DNA of 64,000 nt from Palsa-504 sp963789225 (GCA_963789225.1 CAWBKD010000023.1:62001-126000); one strand, 5' to 3'. Positions 17,393 through 26,801 are shown, numbered from the stretch's first letter. The notes: generated from the sequence alone by a model not told the origin. Numbers and translations are program-made.

Positions 17393-18007
17393 ATGGACCA
17401 ACCTGGGAATCCTGGGGAGAGGGTGAACAGGAACGTCGCCCGGGGGGAGGCGACGCGAGGGCAACTGGTCGCGGTCGCCATGCGCATGTTCGCCGAACGT
17501 GGCTACGATGACACCTCGATCGAGGCGGTGCTCCGCGAGGCGGGGGTCAGCCGGGGGTCGCTCTACCACCACTTCCCCAGCAAAGAGATCCTCTTCGAGG
17601 CGGTGGTCAAGGAGGTCGACGACAGCCTGGGGGCGGAGGTGCTGGCCGCGGCGAGCGGGGCCGACGGGCCGGTGGGCGCGCTGCGGGCCGGGTTCCTTAC
17701 CACGATCCGGCTGGCCGGAGATCCGGTCGTGCGGCAGATCGTGTTTATCGACGCGCCGCGAGTGTTCGGCTGGGAACGGTGGCGGTCAATGGATGAGGAC
17801 TACGCCCTCGGCCTGCTCAGGTCCGTGCTCCAGAGCATCGCGGACGAGGGGAAGACGCGGCCCGAACTGGTCGGCACGCTCGCCCACGTGCTGCTGGCGG
17901 CCGTCAACGAGGTGGCTCTGCTGGTGGCCAGGTCCGACGACAAGGAAGCAGCCATGCAGGCCGGCGCCGACACCATCGACGAACTGCTGCAGCGCCTGTT
18001 CGGCTAA
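17393..18007 (+). CDS. TetR-family transcriptional regulator
   Basis: 204 residues. The N-terminal HTH reads AMRMFAERGYDDTSIEAVL and AGVSRGSLYHHFPSKEILFEAVV (about residues 24-70), the TetR signature. The helical C-terminal domain is of the TetR_C_33-like type (FIDAPRVFGWERWRSMDEDY). An AAGGAG ribosome site lies just upstream of ATG 17393. The paired palindromes in the divergent promoter make autorepression and repression of the hydrolase gene very likely; the inducer is unknown. Confidence 0.92.
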   Translation: MDQPGNPGERVNRNVARGEATRGQLVAVAMRMFAERGYDDTSIEAVLREAGVSRGSLYHHFPSKEILFEAVVKEVDDSLGAEVLAAASGADGPVGALRAGFLTTIRLAGDPVVRQIVFIDAPRVFGWERWRSMDEDYALGLLRSVLQSIADEGKTRPELVGTLAHVLLAAVNEVALLVARSDDKEAAMQAGADTIDELLQRLFG

Positions 18008-18050
18008 GGGCCGCTTCTGGACGGAGGACCGAGGCGGCAAGGAGGGACGT

Positions 18051-19112
18051 TCACGACGGGGATCCAGGAGGGCCGCATCCCCCGCCCACGCAGGGCACGC
18101 CCTCCGGGCAGGCGTTCCCACAGCTACCGCAGTTGTTTACGTCGGTGTTCAGGTCGGCGCACGATTTGACACCAGTAAAGGAGTCGGCGCAGCAGGTTTC
18201 TCCGGCTGCGCAGTTCTCCCCGCCGCAGGTGGTACAGGACCCGCCCCTGCAGTTCTCGCCCGGCGGGCAGCACTTGTTGATGCATGGAACTTCCGATACA
18301 TCACAACATATATTGTCCGGGGTGCAAAAAGTGGGTGGTGGGCAAGTACTATTGGCCATTTTCGCACAGGAGAGATCTCTGAATGAGTGCGATGCAAAGC
18401 ATACCGGAGCGCATATAGGCATCTTACCGGCACCTATACTGAGGCCGCATCGTGCCAGGCATAGGTCTAGTTTGCTGGTTGAATCGGCCATGCAGCCGGA
18501 GAACCTCCCCCAGTCGCAAGACGCGGCGAGGGGCTGCTGATACGCCAGCAGGGAAGCTGTCGGCAGCGGCGCTTCGGTGTTCACCGGTGCGGCCTGCGGT
18601 TGCGGCGCAGGCAGAGTCGGCGGCGTGGGCCGTGCGGACTGCAAAGTGACGCACATTGCGGATATGCAATTTGTATATGTCGCGGTAGACCGGCGAGTGG
18701 CTGTTGATATACAGTGCCGACACGATGCCGACGCGGACCGCCGATGCGAGCACTGCCCGATGCACGGCTCAAGTGCCTTTACGAATTCGCGGCCCGCTGC
18801 TCTGTCGCAGGTATTAAAGTCATAGTCGGTGCAGCACAATTCTGACATCAGCGGGGGGCATTGGGATGTTAGGCTGGTCGTCGCCCGGCGCCTCACAGCT
18901 GACGTGGAGGCGTTGGCCGCCGCCAGTACGCCGCCGCCCGCCGCCGCGCCGGCGACTCCCAGCACCAGGATCTTGAGCGCACCCCGCCGGTTCGTGGACT
19001 TACCCGCCGCCTTGGCCAGGTCGTCGAATGCCTCATCAGACATAGCGCCGCGGCGGCTGGTGACCGTGGGCTGGTGGTCGCCCGGCTGGCTGTGCCAACG
19101 CCAGATACGCAT
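18051..19112 (-). CDS. Cys-rich, Tat-type secreted STIG1-like protein
   Basis: 353 residues, or 330 from the alternative ATG at 19043 (MSDEAFDDLAKA, the start usual in this protein type). The outer ATG has a GGGGAAGG site. The leader STNRRGALKILVLGVAGAAA is a twin-arginine-like signal. The mature part has over 40 cysteines, with CCxxGExC and NNCGSCGNACPEG motifs as in Stigma-specific STIG1-type domains. It starts 2 bp after the thiol-redox fusion gene upstream, so that protein probably forms or repairs its disulfides. Codon use is less GC-biased than in the neighbours. Confidence 0.75.
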   Translation of the reverse strand: MRIWRWHSQPGDHQPTVTSRRGAMSDEAFDDLAKAAGKSTNRRGALKILVLGVAGAAAGGGVLAAANASTSAVRRRATTSLTSQCPPLMSELCCTDYDFNTCDRAAGREFVKALEPCIGQCSHRRSASASCRHCISTATRRSTATYTNCISAMCVTLQSARPTPPTLPAPQPQAAPVNTEAPLPTASLLAYQQPLAASCDWGRFSGCMADSTSKLDLCLARCGLSIGAGKMPICAPVCFASHSFRDLSCAKMANSTCPPPTFCTPDNICCDVSEVPCINKCCPPGENCRGGSCTTCGGENCAAGETCCADSFTGVKSCADLNTDVNNCGSCGNACPEGVPCVGGGCGPPGSPS

Positions 19113-19114
19113 CG

Positions 19115-20680
19115 CTACACCTTCCCCGCCGGGGCGGAGCTCATCTCATCACTGGTGACCGCAGGGCCGGCGAGGGCGAGGACGGCTACCGCTCCGACGG
19201 CGACGTCAGAGGCGATCCGGCCGTGCTCGTCAATCAGGATCGCTGACGGTGTTCCGCCGGCACCGAACACGGCGCCGGTGGTGAACCCGGCATCCAGTAG
19301 CACCGGGGAGGCCAGGCCGAGGGCCTGGTTGGCTTCAGGTGTCCCGGTCGAGACAACCAGCAGCTGCGGCGCGTCCTGGGCACGCCCGGTTTCCCAGCGC
19401 TGCAGGTCGCCGAGCATCTTCTGGCAGAAACCGCAGGCTGGGTTCCAGAACAGTAGCAGCGTCGGGTGCCCCCGGTAACCGGCCAGGTCGACCGGGTTCC
19501 CGGACAGGTCGGGAAGCCTCACTGGCGGTGCTGGGACGCCGATCCGGCTTGCTGGGGCCGCGCCTATCTGGCGCAGCGCCTCGTGGCCGCTGGCGTGCGG
19601 TGAACGTTCAGCCGCCAGATCGGCCAGCAGCGTGCTGATGGCCGGGCCACCGGCGGCCGTGTGGCTGCTGATGCGCCCGTTGGCCCCGACCGCCACCAAG
19701 GCCGGGGTGCCGTTCACCGCGTACGCCTGGCTGACTTCCCGGTCCTGCTGCAACAGCACAAGGTCGGCCCCGTACCGGGTGGCTGTCTTGCGGTTTTCTT
19801 CGGCGGTCCCGGTGCTGATCACCGCCAGGGTCAGGCGGCTGGTGTGCTCGCCGCGCCATCGGGCGAGTTCGGGCAGGAGCTCTTTGCACGGGCCGCATCC
19901 TGGATGGACGAAGGCGAGCGCGACGGGCCGGCCGGGCGCGAGCAGATCTCGCAGCGACGTGGCGGTACCATCCAGTGCACGCAGGGTGAAGTCGGGCGCG
20001 GGGATCCCGATGGCCAGCCCCCGGGCGTGCCCATTCGGCTCGCCGCCTAGCGGCATCAGCTGTGACGGTCCACCGTGGCCCAGCTGCACCGCCTCCAGGG
20101 CGTCCAGCCGGATGAGCATCCGGCCTTGCTGACGCAGCAGCTGGGCGATCACCCAGCCCTGGGCCAGGGCGATGCCCGACAACACCGCGGCGACCGCCAG
20201 GCCCGCTAGCGCCGCCGCGGACAGCCGCCCGGCCTCGGCTATCGCCCCCAGCCGCGGAGCACCGGGACCCGGAGCCACTAGCGCCACCGCCGCAGCGACC
20301 AGGATTGCGTTGCGTCCCACCGTCCACCAGCCGATCGGCTGGGCGGAGAACACCCCGAAGCAGTGACACTCCGGTCGGCTTCCGCGCGCCAGGGTAGCCA
20401 CCAGGACCAGCGTGAAGGCCAGCAGCAATACCAGCGCGGCTACCGCCGCCCACCCGGCTGACACAGCCGGAACCAGCGCGGCCGCCACGGCCAGCTCGGC
20501 GATAGGGAGAACAACCGCAGCCGCCCCGGCTAGCCCGTCGGGCAGCGCGAACCCGGCTAGTGCGATACGGAAGCCCGCCCGGTCAGCCAGTTTGGCCAGA
20601 CCCGACCAGCCCAGCAGGGCTGCCAGCGCCAGCCGCAGCCCGAGCAGCCCTACTGACGCGCTGAACACCGATACCGCCAC
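19115..20680 (-). CDS. MauE/DoxX membrane domain fused to two TlpA-like thioredoxin domains
   Basis: 521 residues. The first 200 form a MauE/DoxX-like four-to-five-helix membrane domain with the conserved ECHCFG motif (Cys105, Cys107). Two thioredoxin-fold domains follow. Domain 1 (about 225-350) has HPGCGPCKEL, active-site Cys262/Cys265. Domain 2 (about 380-510) has NPACGFCQKM, Cys416/Cys419. Both keep the cis-Pro (NGTPALVA and GGTPSAIL). MauE helps disulfide formation in methylamine dehydrogenase, so this looks like a complete electron-relay for extracytoplasmic thiols. Its likely client is the Cys-rich protein encoded 2 bp downstream. Confidence 0.82.
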   Translation of the reverse strand: MAVSVFSASVGLLGLRLALAALLGWSGLAKLADRAGFRIALAGFALPDGLAGAAAVVLPIAELAVAAALVPAVSAGWAAVAALVLLLAFTLVLVATLARGSRPECHCFGVFSAQPIGWWTVGRNAILVAAAVALVAPGPGAPRLGAIAEAGRLSAAALAGLAVAAVLSGIALAQGWVIAQLLRQQGRMLIRLDALEAVQLGHGGPSQLMPLGGEPNGHARGLAIGIPAPDFTLRALDGTATSLRDLLAPGRPVALAFVHPGCGPCKELLPELARWRGEHTSRLTLAVISTGTAEENRKTATRYGADLVLLQQDREVSQAYAVNGTPALVAVGANGRISSHTAAGGPAISTLLADLAAERSPHASGHEALRQIGAAPASRIGVPAPPVRLPDLSGNPVDLAGYRGHPTLLLFWNPACGFCQKMLGDLQRWETGRAQDAPQLLVVSTGTPEANQALGLASPVLLDAGFTTGAVFGAGGTPSAILIDEHGRIASDVAVGAVAVLALAGPAVTSDEMSSAPAGKV

Positions 20681-21323
20681 CTCAGGACAGGCCGGCTGTC
20701 ATGCCGCCCCGTGTCCTGGCCGATGGGGAGTGCGCGTACCGCCCGGTGCATTCCCACCACCCCTTAGGCCTTGGAAGATGGGGAAACTTCTCGTCGCTGC
20801 GCTGGTACCAGCGAAGGCCTTCGACCGATGGCCAAAGGCCCCGCCGATGACTACACGTACCGTGCCAAAAGACTTACACGCCAATTAGGAGCCAGCCCGA
20901 ACCCTGTGTCAATAGCCAGCCGGCTTGGGTTTGTTCGTGACGGGAGACCGCACTTGATGGGCACGGGCCGGGGGGGAAGGGGCCGCTCAGCCCCGACCCA
21001 GGATGAGCCGACCCCCAAGGCACGCGGAGCGCGCCCGGCTGGCACCGACACCATCGGCGAGCTGCTGCAGCGCCGCGCCAGGCAGTTGACCACCTCGGTC
21101 CTGCCCGGCCGGGGGGCAGACGGTTATAGGAGCCTGATCACCGGGCGGCTGCGCAAGATAGCTGCCGCCGGGAGCACGGGTATGCTGCCATTTCCCGGCG
21201 ACGGGCCATCTACTTCAGGGACGGGAAAGTCAGCTACGCCGAATCGACACGGACACCGGGCCCGACGAGGGCGGGCGAGGATTCGCGCGCCGACACGCGC
21301 CAGGCCAGGTCCTGGACGGCTGG
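20681..21323. other. Gene-poor region with one doubtful ORF
   Basis: A plus-strand frame from about 20828 (MAKGPADDYTYRAKRL) runs into the end of the decarboxylase gene. The part GTDTIGELLQRRARQL looks helical, but no family is recognised and the 3' third is clearly antisense to the decarboxylase. It may be a decayed gene. Nothing else is supported. Confidence 0.3.
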
Positions 21324-22685
21324 TTATTCCATCCGGCGGAGAATCTCCCGGACCAGGTCCATCGGGGTGTGCGGGTGGAGGAAGGCGAACCTGGCCACCG
21401 TCTCGCCTTCCCAGGCCGACGGCGGGATGAAGGCCACCTGGTCCTGGAGTAGCTGGTCGGCCCACTGGGTGTACTGCGCGGCGTCCCAGCCGGGCCTGCG
21501 GAACAGGACCACGCCGAGTTCGGGCTCGCGGATCAGCTCCAGGTGGTCGCTGGCCTTGATGACCGCCGCGGTCTGGCGGGCCAGGTCGATCGCCACCTCG
21601 ATGGCCTCGCTGTACGCGTCGACCCCGTAGACCGACAGGGAGAACCAGAGCGGCAGGCCCCGGGCCCGCCTGGTCAGGTGATAGGCGTAGTCGGTCGGGT
21701 TCCACTCGCCGGGCGTGTCGTGGATGACGTCGAGGTAGGAGGCGTCCTGCTTGTGCACGGACCTGGCCACCGACGGGTTCCGGTACAGCAGGGCCGCGCA
21801 GTCGAACGGGGAGAACAGCCACTTGTGCGGGTCGACGATGAACGAGTCGGCGTGCTCGATGCCGTCGTACTTGTGCCGGACGCTGGGCGCGAACAGGCCC
21901 GCGCCGCCGTAGGCGCCGTCCACGTGGAACCACAGGCCATAGTCGTGCGCGACGGCGGCCGCCCCGGCCAGGTCGTCGATGATGCCGGCGTTCGTGGTCC
22001 CCGACGTCGCCACGATCGCGGCCAGGGAAGCGGGGTCGCCGTCCGCCTCGATCGCGGCCCGCAGGCCCGCGCCGGTCAGGCGGTGATCGGTCGCGCGAAC
22101 GATCAGCGCGTCCATCTCGCAGATCCGCATCGCGTTCACGATGGAGGAATGGGCGTCTTCGCTGACCGCCACCCGCCAGCGCCGGCCGACCGCGGAAGGA
22201 CCGGCCTTGCGCTTGGCGACCTCGCGGGCCACCACCAGGGCGGACAGGTTCCCGGCCGACCCGCCGGAGACGAAGCAGCCGCCCGCCGTATCCGGCATCC
22301 CGGCGCGGTCGGCGATCAGCCGCAGCGCCTTGTTCTCGGCGTGGATCGCGCCGGCCGCCTCCAGCCAGGAGATGCCCTGGATCGAGGCGCAGGAGACGAG
22401 CATGTCGAACAGCAGCGAGGCCTTCGTCGGCGCGGCCGGGATGAAGCCCAGGAAGCGCGGGCTGTCCGCCGAGATCACCGCGGGCGCGATGACCGACGCG
22501 TAGACGCCGAGCACCTGGTCGGGGTCGTGCGGCTCGGCGCCGGGCAGGCCCTGGAACGCAGCGTCCAGCTCGGCGGGATCCCGCGAGCCCTTGTCGAGCG
22601 GAACCGGGTCCAGGCGCAGGCGGTTCTCCGCGTACGCGAGCACCGACCTGATCATCGCCTCGGTAGTGGCATCCACACTGTGCAT
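21324..22685 (-). CDS. Group II PLP-dependent (aromatic) amino acid decarboxylase
   Basis: 453 residues from ATG 22685; the same frame stays open far upstream, but that part is antisense to the amine oxidase. Motifs: FVSGGSAGNLSALVVAR (PLP phosphate contact), FHVDGAYGG (Asp that binds the pyridine N) and VDPHKWLFSP with Lys288 forming the internal aldimine. These are typical of aromatic-L-amino-acid or tyrosine decarboxylases. The product would be an amine such as phenethylamine, tyramine or tryptamine. It is divergent from a copper amine oxidase, which would oxidise such an amine. Confidence 0.9.
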   Translation of the reverse strand: MHSVDATTEAMIRSVLAYAENRLRLDPVPLDKGSRDPAELDAAFQGLPGAEPHDPDQVLGVYASVIAPAVISADSPRFLGFIPAAPTKASLLFDMLVSCASIQGISWLEAAGAIHAENKALRLIADRAGMPDTAGGCFVSGGSAGNLSALVVAREVAKRKAGPSAVGRRWRVAVSEDAHSSIVNAMRICEMDALIVRATDHRLTGAGLRAAIEADGDPASLAAIVATSGTTNAGIIDDLAGAAAVAHDYGLWFHVDGAYGGAGLFAPSVRHKYDGIEHADSFIVDPHKWLFSPFDCAALLYRNPSVARSVHKQDASYLDVIHDTPGEWNPTDYAYHLTRRARGLPLWFSLSVYGVDAYSEAIEVAIDLARQTAAVIKASDHLELIREPELGVVLFRRPGWDAAQYTQWADQLLQDQVAFIPPSAWEGETVARFAFLHPHTPMDLVREILRRME

Positions 22686-22829
22686 GGGGGGCAACCTAGG
22701 GCCCCGGGCGTGGGGCCCGCAAGGGCCGGTCCGTCGCCACCGGACCGGTGAAGGGGTTGCGGGTGATGCAGTGACATCGTTCGGGATAAAAGATCGTGTC
22801 AAGATGAGGGCGTTGCGATTGGAGGGACG

Positions 22830-24722
22830 ATGGCACATCCGCTGGACCCGTTGACGGCCGGTGAGATCCGGCAGGCGGCCGACATCCTGCGGCGCGATCG
22901 CGGGGTGGGCGCCAGCTGGCGGTTCGCGTCGATCGAGCTCAGGGAGCCGGGCAAGGACGCGCTGTTCGCTCTGGAGGCTGGTGAGGCACTTGGCCGGGAC
23001 GCGATCGTGGTGTGCTGGGACCGCGCGGACGGGCGGGCCTACCGGGCGGTGGTGTCGCTGACCGGCGACGCGGTGACGGCGTGGCACGACCTGCCGGGCC
23101 AGCAGCCGAACATGACCATGGACGAGTGGCACGAGTGCGACGAGGTGCTCCGCGCCCACCCGCCCATGGTCGAGGCGCTGGCGCGCCGCGGGATCACCGA
23201 CCTGTCGCTGGTGCTGACCGACATGTGGGCCTACGGCGCCGCGCTGGTCCCCGAGCGCTACCGGGGCAGGCGGATCGGCTGGTCCGACGTCTGGTACCGC
23301 GACAGCGAGCACGGCAACCCGTACGCCCACCACGTCACCGGGCTGCACGCGGTCATCGACCTGAACAGCATGACGGTGCTGGAGGTGGAGGACGGCGGGG
23401 ATTCCGGTGATCATCCTGACGTGCGGGGCGAGTACCTGCCCGAGCTGACCGGGATGCCGCTGCGCGAGGTGAAGCCCCTGCAGGTCAGCCAGCCGGAGGG
23501 GGTCGGCTTCACGCTGGACGGCCGGCTGCTCTCGTGGCAGAACTGGCAGCTCAGGCTCGGGTTCAACCACCGCGAGGGCCTCGTCCTGCACCAGGTGGGG
23601 TTCACCGATTCCGGACGGCTCCGGTCGGTGGCGCACCGGATGTCGTTCGCCGAGATGTTCGTGCCGTACCGGGACCCCAGCCCCGACCACTACCGGCGGG
23701 CCGCGTTCGACATCGGCGAGTGGGGCCTGGGGTTCATGACCACCTCGCTGGAGCTGGGCTGCGACTGCCTGGGCGAGATCACCTACCTGGACGCGGTGGT
23801 GCACGACTCGCGCGGCGAGCCCCGCACGATCCCGCACGCGATCTGCATCCACGAAGAGGACAACGGCGTGCTGTGGAAGCACGTCGACGAGCGGGCGGGC
23901 GCCGCGGTGCGGCGGGCCAGGCGGCTGGTGGTCTCCTTCCACGTCACCGTGGGCAACTACGAGTACCTGATGTACTGGCGGTTCTACCAGGACGGGAACA
24001 TCGAGTGCGAGGTCCGCGCCACCGGGATCCTGGTGACCTCGCACGTCGGCGCTTCTGGCTTGGCCGACCACGGGACCGTGGTCGACCAGCGCACGTATGC
24101 GCCGTTCCACCAGCACTTCATCGTCGCGCGGCTGGACCTCGACGTGGACGGGCCTGACAACACGGTCTACATGACCGAGTCGCGGGCCACCGGGGTCTCC
24201 GACGCCGACCCGTACGGGCTGGGCCTGGTGGTGACGAGCACGCCGCTGCGCACCGAGGCGGAAGGCAAGCAGGACTACGACTGGGCCACGCAGCGCGGCT
24301 GGAAGGTGGCCAACGACAACGTGCGGAACTCGCTGGGCTCGTCGGTCGGGTACAAGCTGGTGCCTTCGGGGATGTTCCCGCCGCTGATGGACCCTTCGAC
24401 ACCGGCGTTCCGTCGGGCCGAGGCCATCGGGCACACGCTGTGGGTCACGCCCTACCACCCGGATGAGCGCTGGCCGTGCGGCGAGTTCCCCAACCTGAGT
24501 TCGCGCGATGAGGGGCTGCCCGCCTGGACCGCGGCGAACCGGCCGATCGAGAACACCGACGTGGTGCTGTGGTACGCGTTCGGCATCCACCACATCCCCC
24601 GGCCGGAGGACTGGCCGGTGATGCCGGTGGACGTCGTGTCGTTCTGGCTCAAGCCGTTCGGGTTCTTCGACAGGAACCCGGCACTGGACGTCCCGCCGCC
24701 CGCCGCGGAGTGCGAGGCTTAG
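22830..24722 (+). CDS. Copper-containing primary-amine oxidase
   Basis: 630 residues. It oxidises primary amines to aldehydes with release of NH3 and H2O2. The topaquinone precursor is Tyr377 in VGNYEYLMYW. The catalytic base is Asp294 in AFDIGEWG. Copper ligands are His427 and His429 (PFHQHFIV) and His543 (TPYHPDERW). Length and motif order match bacterial phenethylamine/histamine oxidases. No signal peptide, so cytoplasmic. The 144-bp gap to the divergent decarboxylase should contain both promoters. Confidence 0.95.
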   Translation: MAHPLDPLTAGEIRQAADILRRDRGVGASWRFASIELREPGKDALFALEAGEALGRDAIVVCWDRADGRAYRAVVSLTGDAVTAWHDLPGQQPNMTMDEWHECDEVLRAHPPMVEALARRGITDLSLVLTDMWAYGAALVPERYRGRRIGWSDVWYRDSEHGNPYAHHVTGLHAVIDLNSMTVLEVEDGGDSGDHPDVRGEYLPELTGMPLREVKPLQVSQPEGVGFTLDGRLLSWQNWQLRLGFNHREGLVLHQVGFTDSGRLRSVAHRMSFAEMFVPYRDPSPDHYRRAAFDIGEWGLGFMTTSLELGCDCLGEITYLDAVVHDSRGEPRTIPHAICIHEEDNGVLWKHVDERAGAAVRRARRLVVSFHVTVGNYEYLMYWRFYQDGNIECEVRATGILVTSHVGASGLADHGTVVDQRTYAPFHQHFIVARLDLDVDGPDNTVYMTESRATGVSDADPYGLGLVVTSTPLRTEAEGKQDYDWATQRGWKVANDNVRNSLGSSVGYKLVPSGMFPPLMDPSTPAFRRAEAIGHTLWVTPYHPDERWPCGEFPNLSSRDEGLPAWTAANRPIENTDVVLWYAFGIHHIPRPEDWPVMPVDVVSFWLKPFGFFDRNPALDVPPPAAECEA

Positions 24723-24797
24723 CGGGCCCCGATAGCCTCCTTCCTGTCAGGTCCCGGTGTTTTCCAGTCCTTGGAGTCCGTGGAGGAGTGAGCCAGG

Positions 24798-25361
24798 TTG
24801 ACGTCGACAGCGTTGCTCATCATGGATGTGCAGCAGAGCATCGTGGACCGCTTCCGGGGCGAGGCGGACTACCTGCCCCGGCTGGCGACGGCCGCGGATG
24901 CCGCCCGCGGTGCCGGTATCCGGGTCATGTACGTGACCATCGCGTTCCGCCCGGGCTACCCCGAGGTCGGCCCGCGCAACCCGACCTTCGCGGGCATCAG
25001 GGGAACCGGCCGGTACATAGACGGTGATCCCGGCTCGCTTATTCATCCCGCCGTCGCCCCCGCCCCCGGCGAGGTGGTGATCAGCAAGCGCCGGGTCTCC
25101 GCGTTCGCCGGCAGCGACCTGGACATGGTGCTCAGGGCCGGCGACATCGACAGTCTTGTCCTGGCTGGCATCGCCACCAGCGGCGTCGTGCTCTCCACAC
25201 TGCGCCAGGCCGCGGACATGGACTACCGCCTCACCGTCCTCGCGGACGGCTGCCTCGACGCCGACCCCGAGGTACACCGGGTCCTGCTGGAGAAGGTGTT
25301 CCCGCGCCAGGCCGAGGTCACTTCCATCGCCGACTGGACAGCGAGTATCTACCGTGCCTGA
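24798..25361 (+). CDS. Isochorismatase-family hydrolase
   Basis: 187 residues from a TTG start with a GGAGGAG site. LLIMDVQQSIV gives the catalytic Asp (residue 10) and VISKRRVSAF the Lys. The usual Cys motif is replaced: GIATSGVVLSTLRQA has Gly where cysteine hydrolases have Cys. This is the Cys-less branch, like EntB-type isochorismatases and many uncharacterised actinobacterial proteins. It overlaps the next gene by 8 bp and probably forms a unit with it. Confidence 0.85.
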   Translation: MTSTALLIMDVQQSIVDRFRGEADYLPRLATAADAARGAGIRVMYVTIAFRPGYPEVGPRNPTFAGIRGTGRYIDGDPGSLIHPAVAPAPGEVVISKRRVSAFAGSDLDMVLRAGDIDSLVLAGIATSGVVLSTLRQAADMDYRLTVLADGCLDADPEVHRVLLEKVFPRQAEVTSIADWTASIYRA

Positions 25362-25824
25362 TGACGTGCGCACCGAATGGGCCAGCCCGCGGGTGCTGGC
25401 GGCGATCAGCTCGGCAACTACCCCGCAGGAGCTAGGCGCCGACATCGTGCGGCTCCTGAACGCGGTCTGGCCGGTGCTGCGCGAGCAGGGCGTGCGGACC
25501 GACCACAACATCGTCGTCTACCGAGGCGGTGCGGGCGGCACGCTCACCGTGGACGTCGGCGTGGAGGTGTTGTCTTCTTTTGAAGATAGCGGCGAGGTCC
25601 GGCACATTCTTGCCCCGTCGGGTGAGGTGGCCACGACCGCGCACTTCGGCGAGTACTCGGACATGGGGCTCGCGTACTCCGCCCTGGAGCGGTGGTGCGC
25701 GGACCATTCGCGCTCCCCGGCCGGGGTGAACTGGGAGGTCTACGGCGACTGGGAAGAAGACCCAGCCAAGCGCCGAACGGACGTCTATTTCCTGCTCGAG
25801 CCGACCGGCGGCCCGGATGGATGA
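25354..25824 (+). CDS. GyrI-like/AraC effector-binding domain protein
   Basis: 156 residues from GTG 25354, overlapping the upstream stop. The second half has the pattern LAPSGEVATTAHFGEYSDMGLAY, then NWEVYGDWEEDP and TDVYFLLEP, typical of free-standing GyrI-like small-molecule-binding domains. A role in binding a hydrophobic or cationic compound is inferred; no DNA-binding part is present. It overlaps the following chimeric ORF by 8 bp. Confidence 0.8.
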   Translation: MPDDVRTEWASPRVLAAISSATTPQELGADIVRLLNAVWPVLREQGVRTDHNIVVYRGGAGGTLTVDVGVEVLSSFEDSGEVRHILAPSGEVATTAHFGEYSDMGLAYSALERWCADHSRSPAGVNWEVYGDWEEDPAKRRTDVYFLLEPTGGPDG

Positions 25825-26488
25825 CGAACTCGTCGCCGAGTTGCTGACCCGGCGGGATGAGGACCAGCGGGTCCGCCGTCAGGTGTCCGGGTTCGTGGGA
25901 CAGCCGGAGGCCCGCGTGCCGGACGAACTCCCGGCGAAGTGGGAGCGCGTCGATTCCGCCAACACGGCGTGGCTCGGCGAGCTCCTCGCCACCCGCGGGT
26001 GGCCCGGGCGGACGCTGGTCGGCGATGACGGTGCGCAGGCGGCGTGGCTGCTGGCCCAGCATGCCGACCGGGAACCCGGCCTGCAGCAGGCGTTCCTCGA
26101 CGCGCTGCGCGAGGCGGTCGGGTCGGGCGAAGCGTCCCCGGCGCACTTGGCAGTCTGGTGCGGTGTGGCCGGTGGCGGCCGGGCGGATCGGCGAGCTGGT
26201 GGCCGTCCTGGCCGCCGCTTTGGTGCTCAGGCGCGGCCTGGGGCGCGCGGCGTGGACGGCAGGCTCCTCCTGGCGGCTGCGTTCGCGGGCGTGATCGATG
26301 TCATTGCGAACATCTGTTACGTGGCGGCCACCGGGACGGGGATGTTCGGCCTCGCCGTCGTGATGGCGTCGCTCTACCCTGGGGTGACCGTGCTGCTGGC
26401 CAGGGTGGTGCTCGGTGAGCGGCTGCGCTGGTTGCAGCGCGCTGGGCTCGCGATCGCCGCGCTCGGCATCTTGCTCATCGCGGTCTGA
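25817..26488 (+). pseudogene. DUF6624-like protein fused to broken EamA transporter remnant
   Basis: The first 115 residues follow the DUF6624 pattern (DEDQRVRR, NTAWLGELLATRGWPG, GDDGAQAAWLLAQHAD) but stop before its conserved YLTDRV-like end. At about 26160 the sequence switches to an EamA drug/metabolite exporter: the +1-shifted frame reads WPVAAGRIGELVAVLAAALVL, then from about 26270 the main frame reads VIDVIANICYVAATG to the end. So two unrelated genes were joined by a deletion and the EamA part also has a frameshift. The fused ORF is formally 223 codons long; whether the protein is made is unknown. Confidence 0.7.
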
Positions 26489-26801
26489 TTCGTGCTCCGG
26501 CTCGGCGGATGGGTCGCTGGCGCGCTCGAGCTGAACGTTTGCCTCGTCACCCACCCCCACGCCTTAGCAGCTTGGCGAACCCGTTACCGTGGCCCAAGAT
26601 CGGCCGGTCATCGCCACTATCAGTGACCGGCGTCGGAGCACTACGGTCAGGGCAATGCACGCGGCCGATTACGCGTGGCTCGGTGTCGGCTTCCCCTCCT
26701 GCCTGGCCATGCGCATATGCGTCAGTTCTGTGTGCCCGGCCCGGCGGGCTGGCTGGCCTCATCGCTGAGTGCGGCGGCACGTACATGTATGACTGACGTG
26801 G

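Noticed and set aside
20690..20790. Possible tRNA suggested by a GGTRTP-like antisense peptide
   Set aside because: Such peptides often mark a tRNA T-arm, but no TTCRANY loop, acceptor stem or anticodon arm could be paired here.
22686..24593. 5' extension of the decarboxylase frame to 1089 codons
   Set aside because: The added part is antisense to the amine oxidase, has no family motif, and the decarboxylase start at 22685 fits the family.
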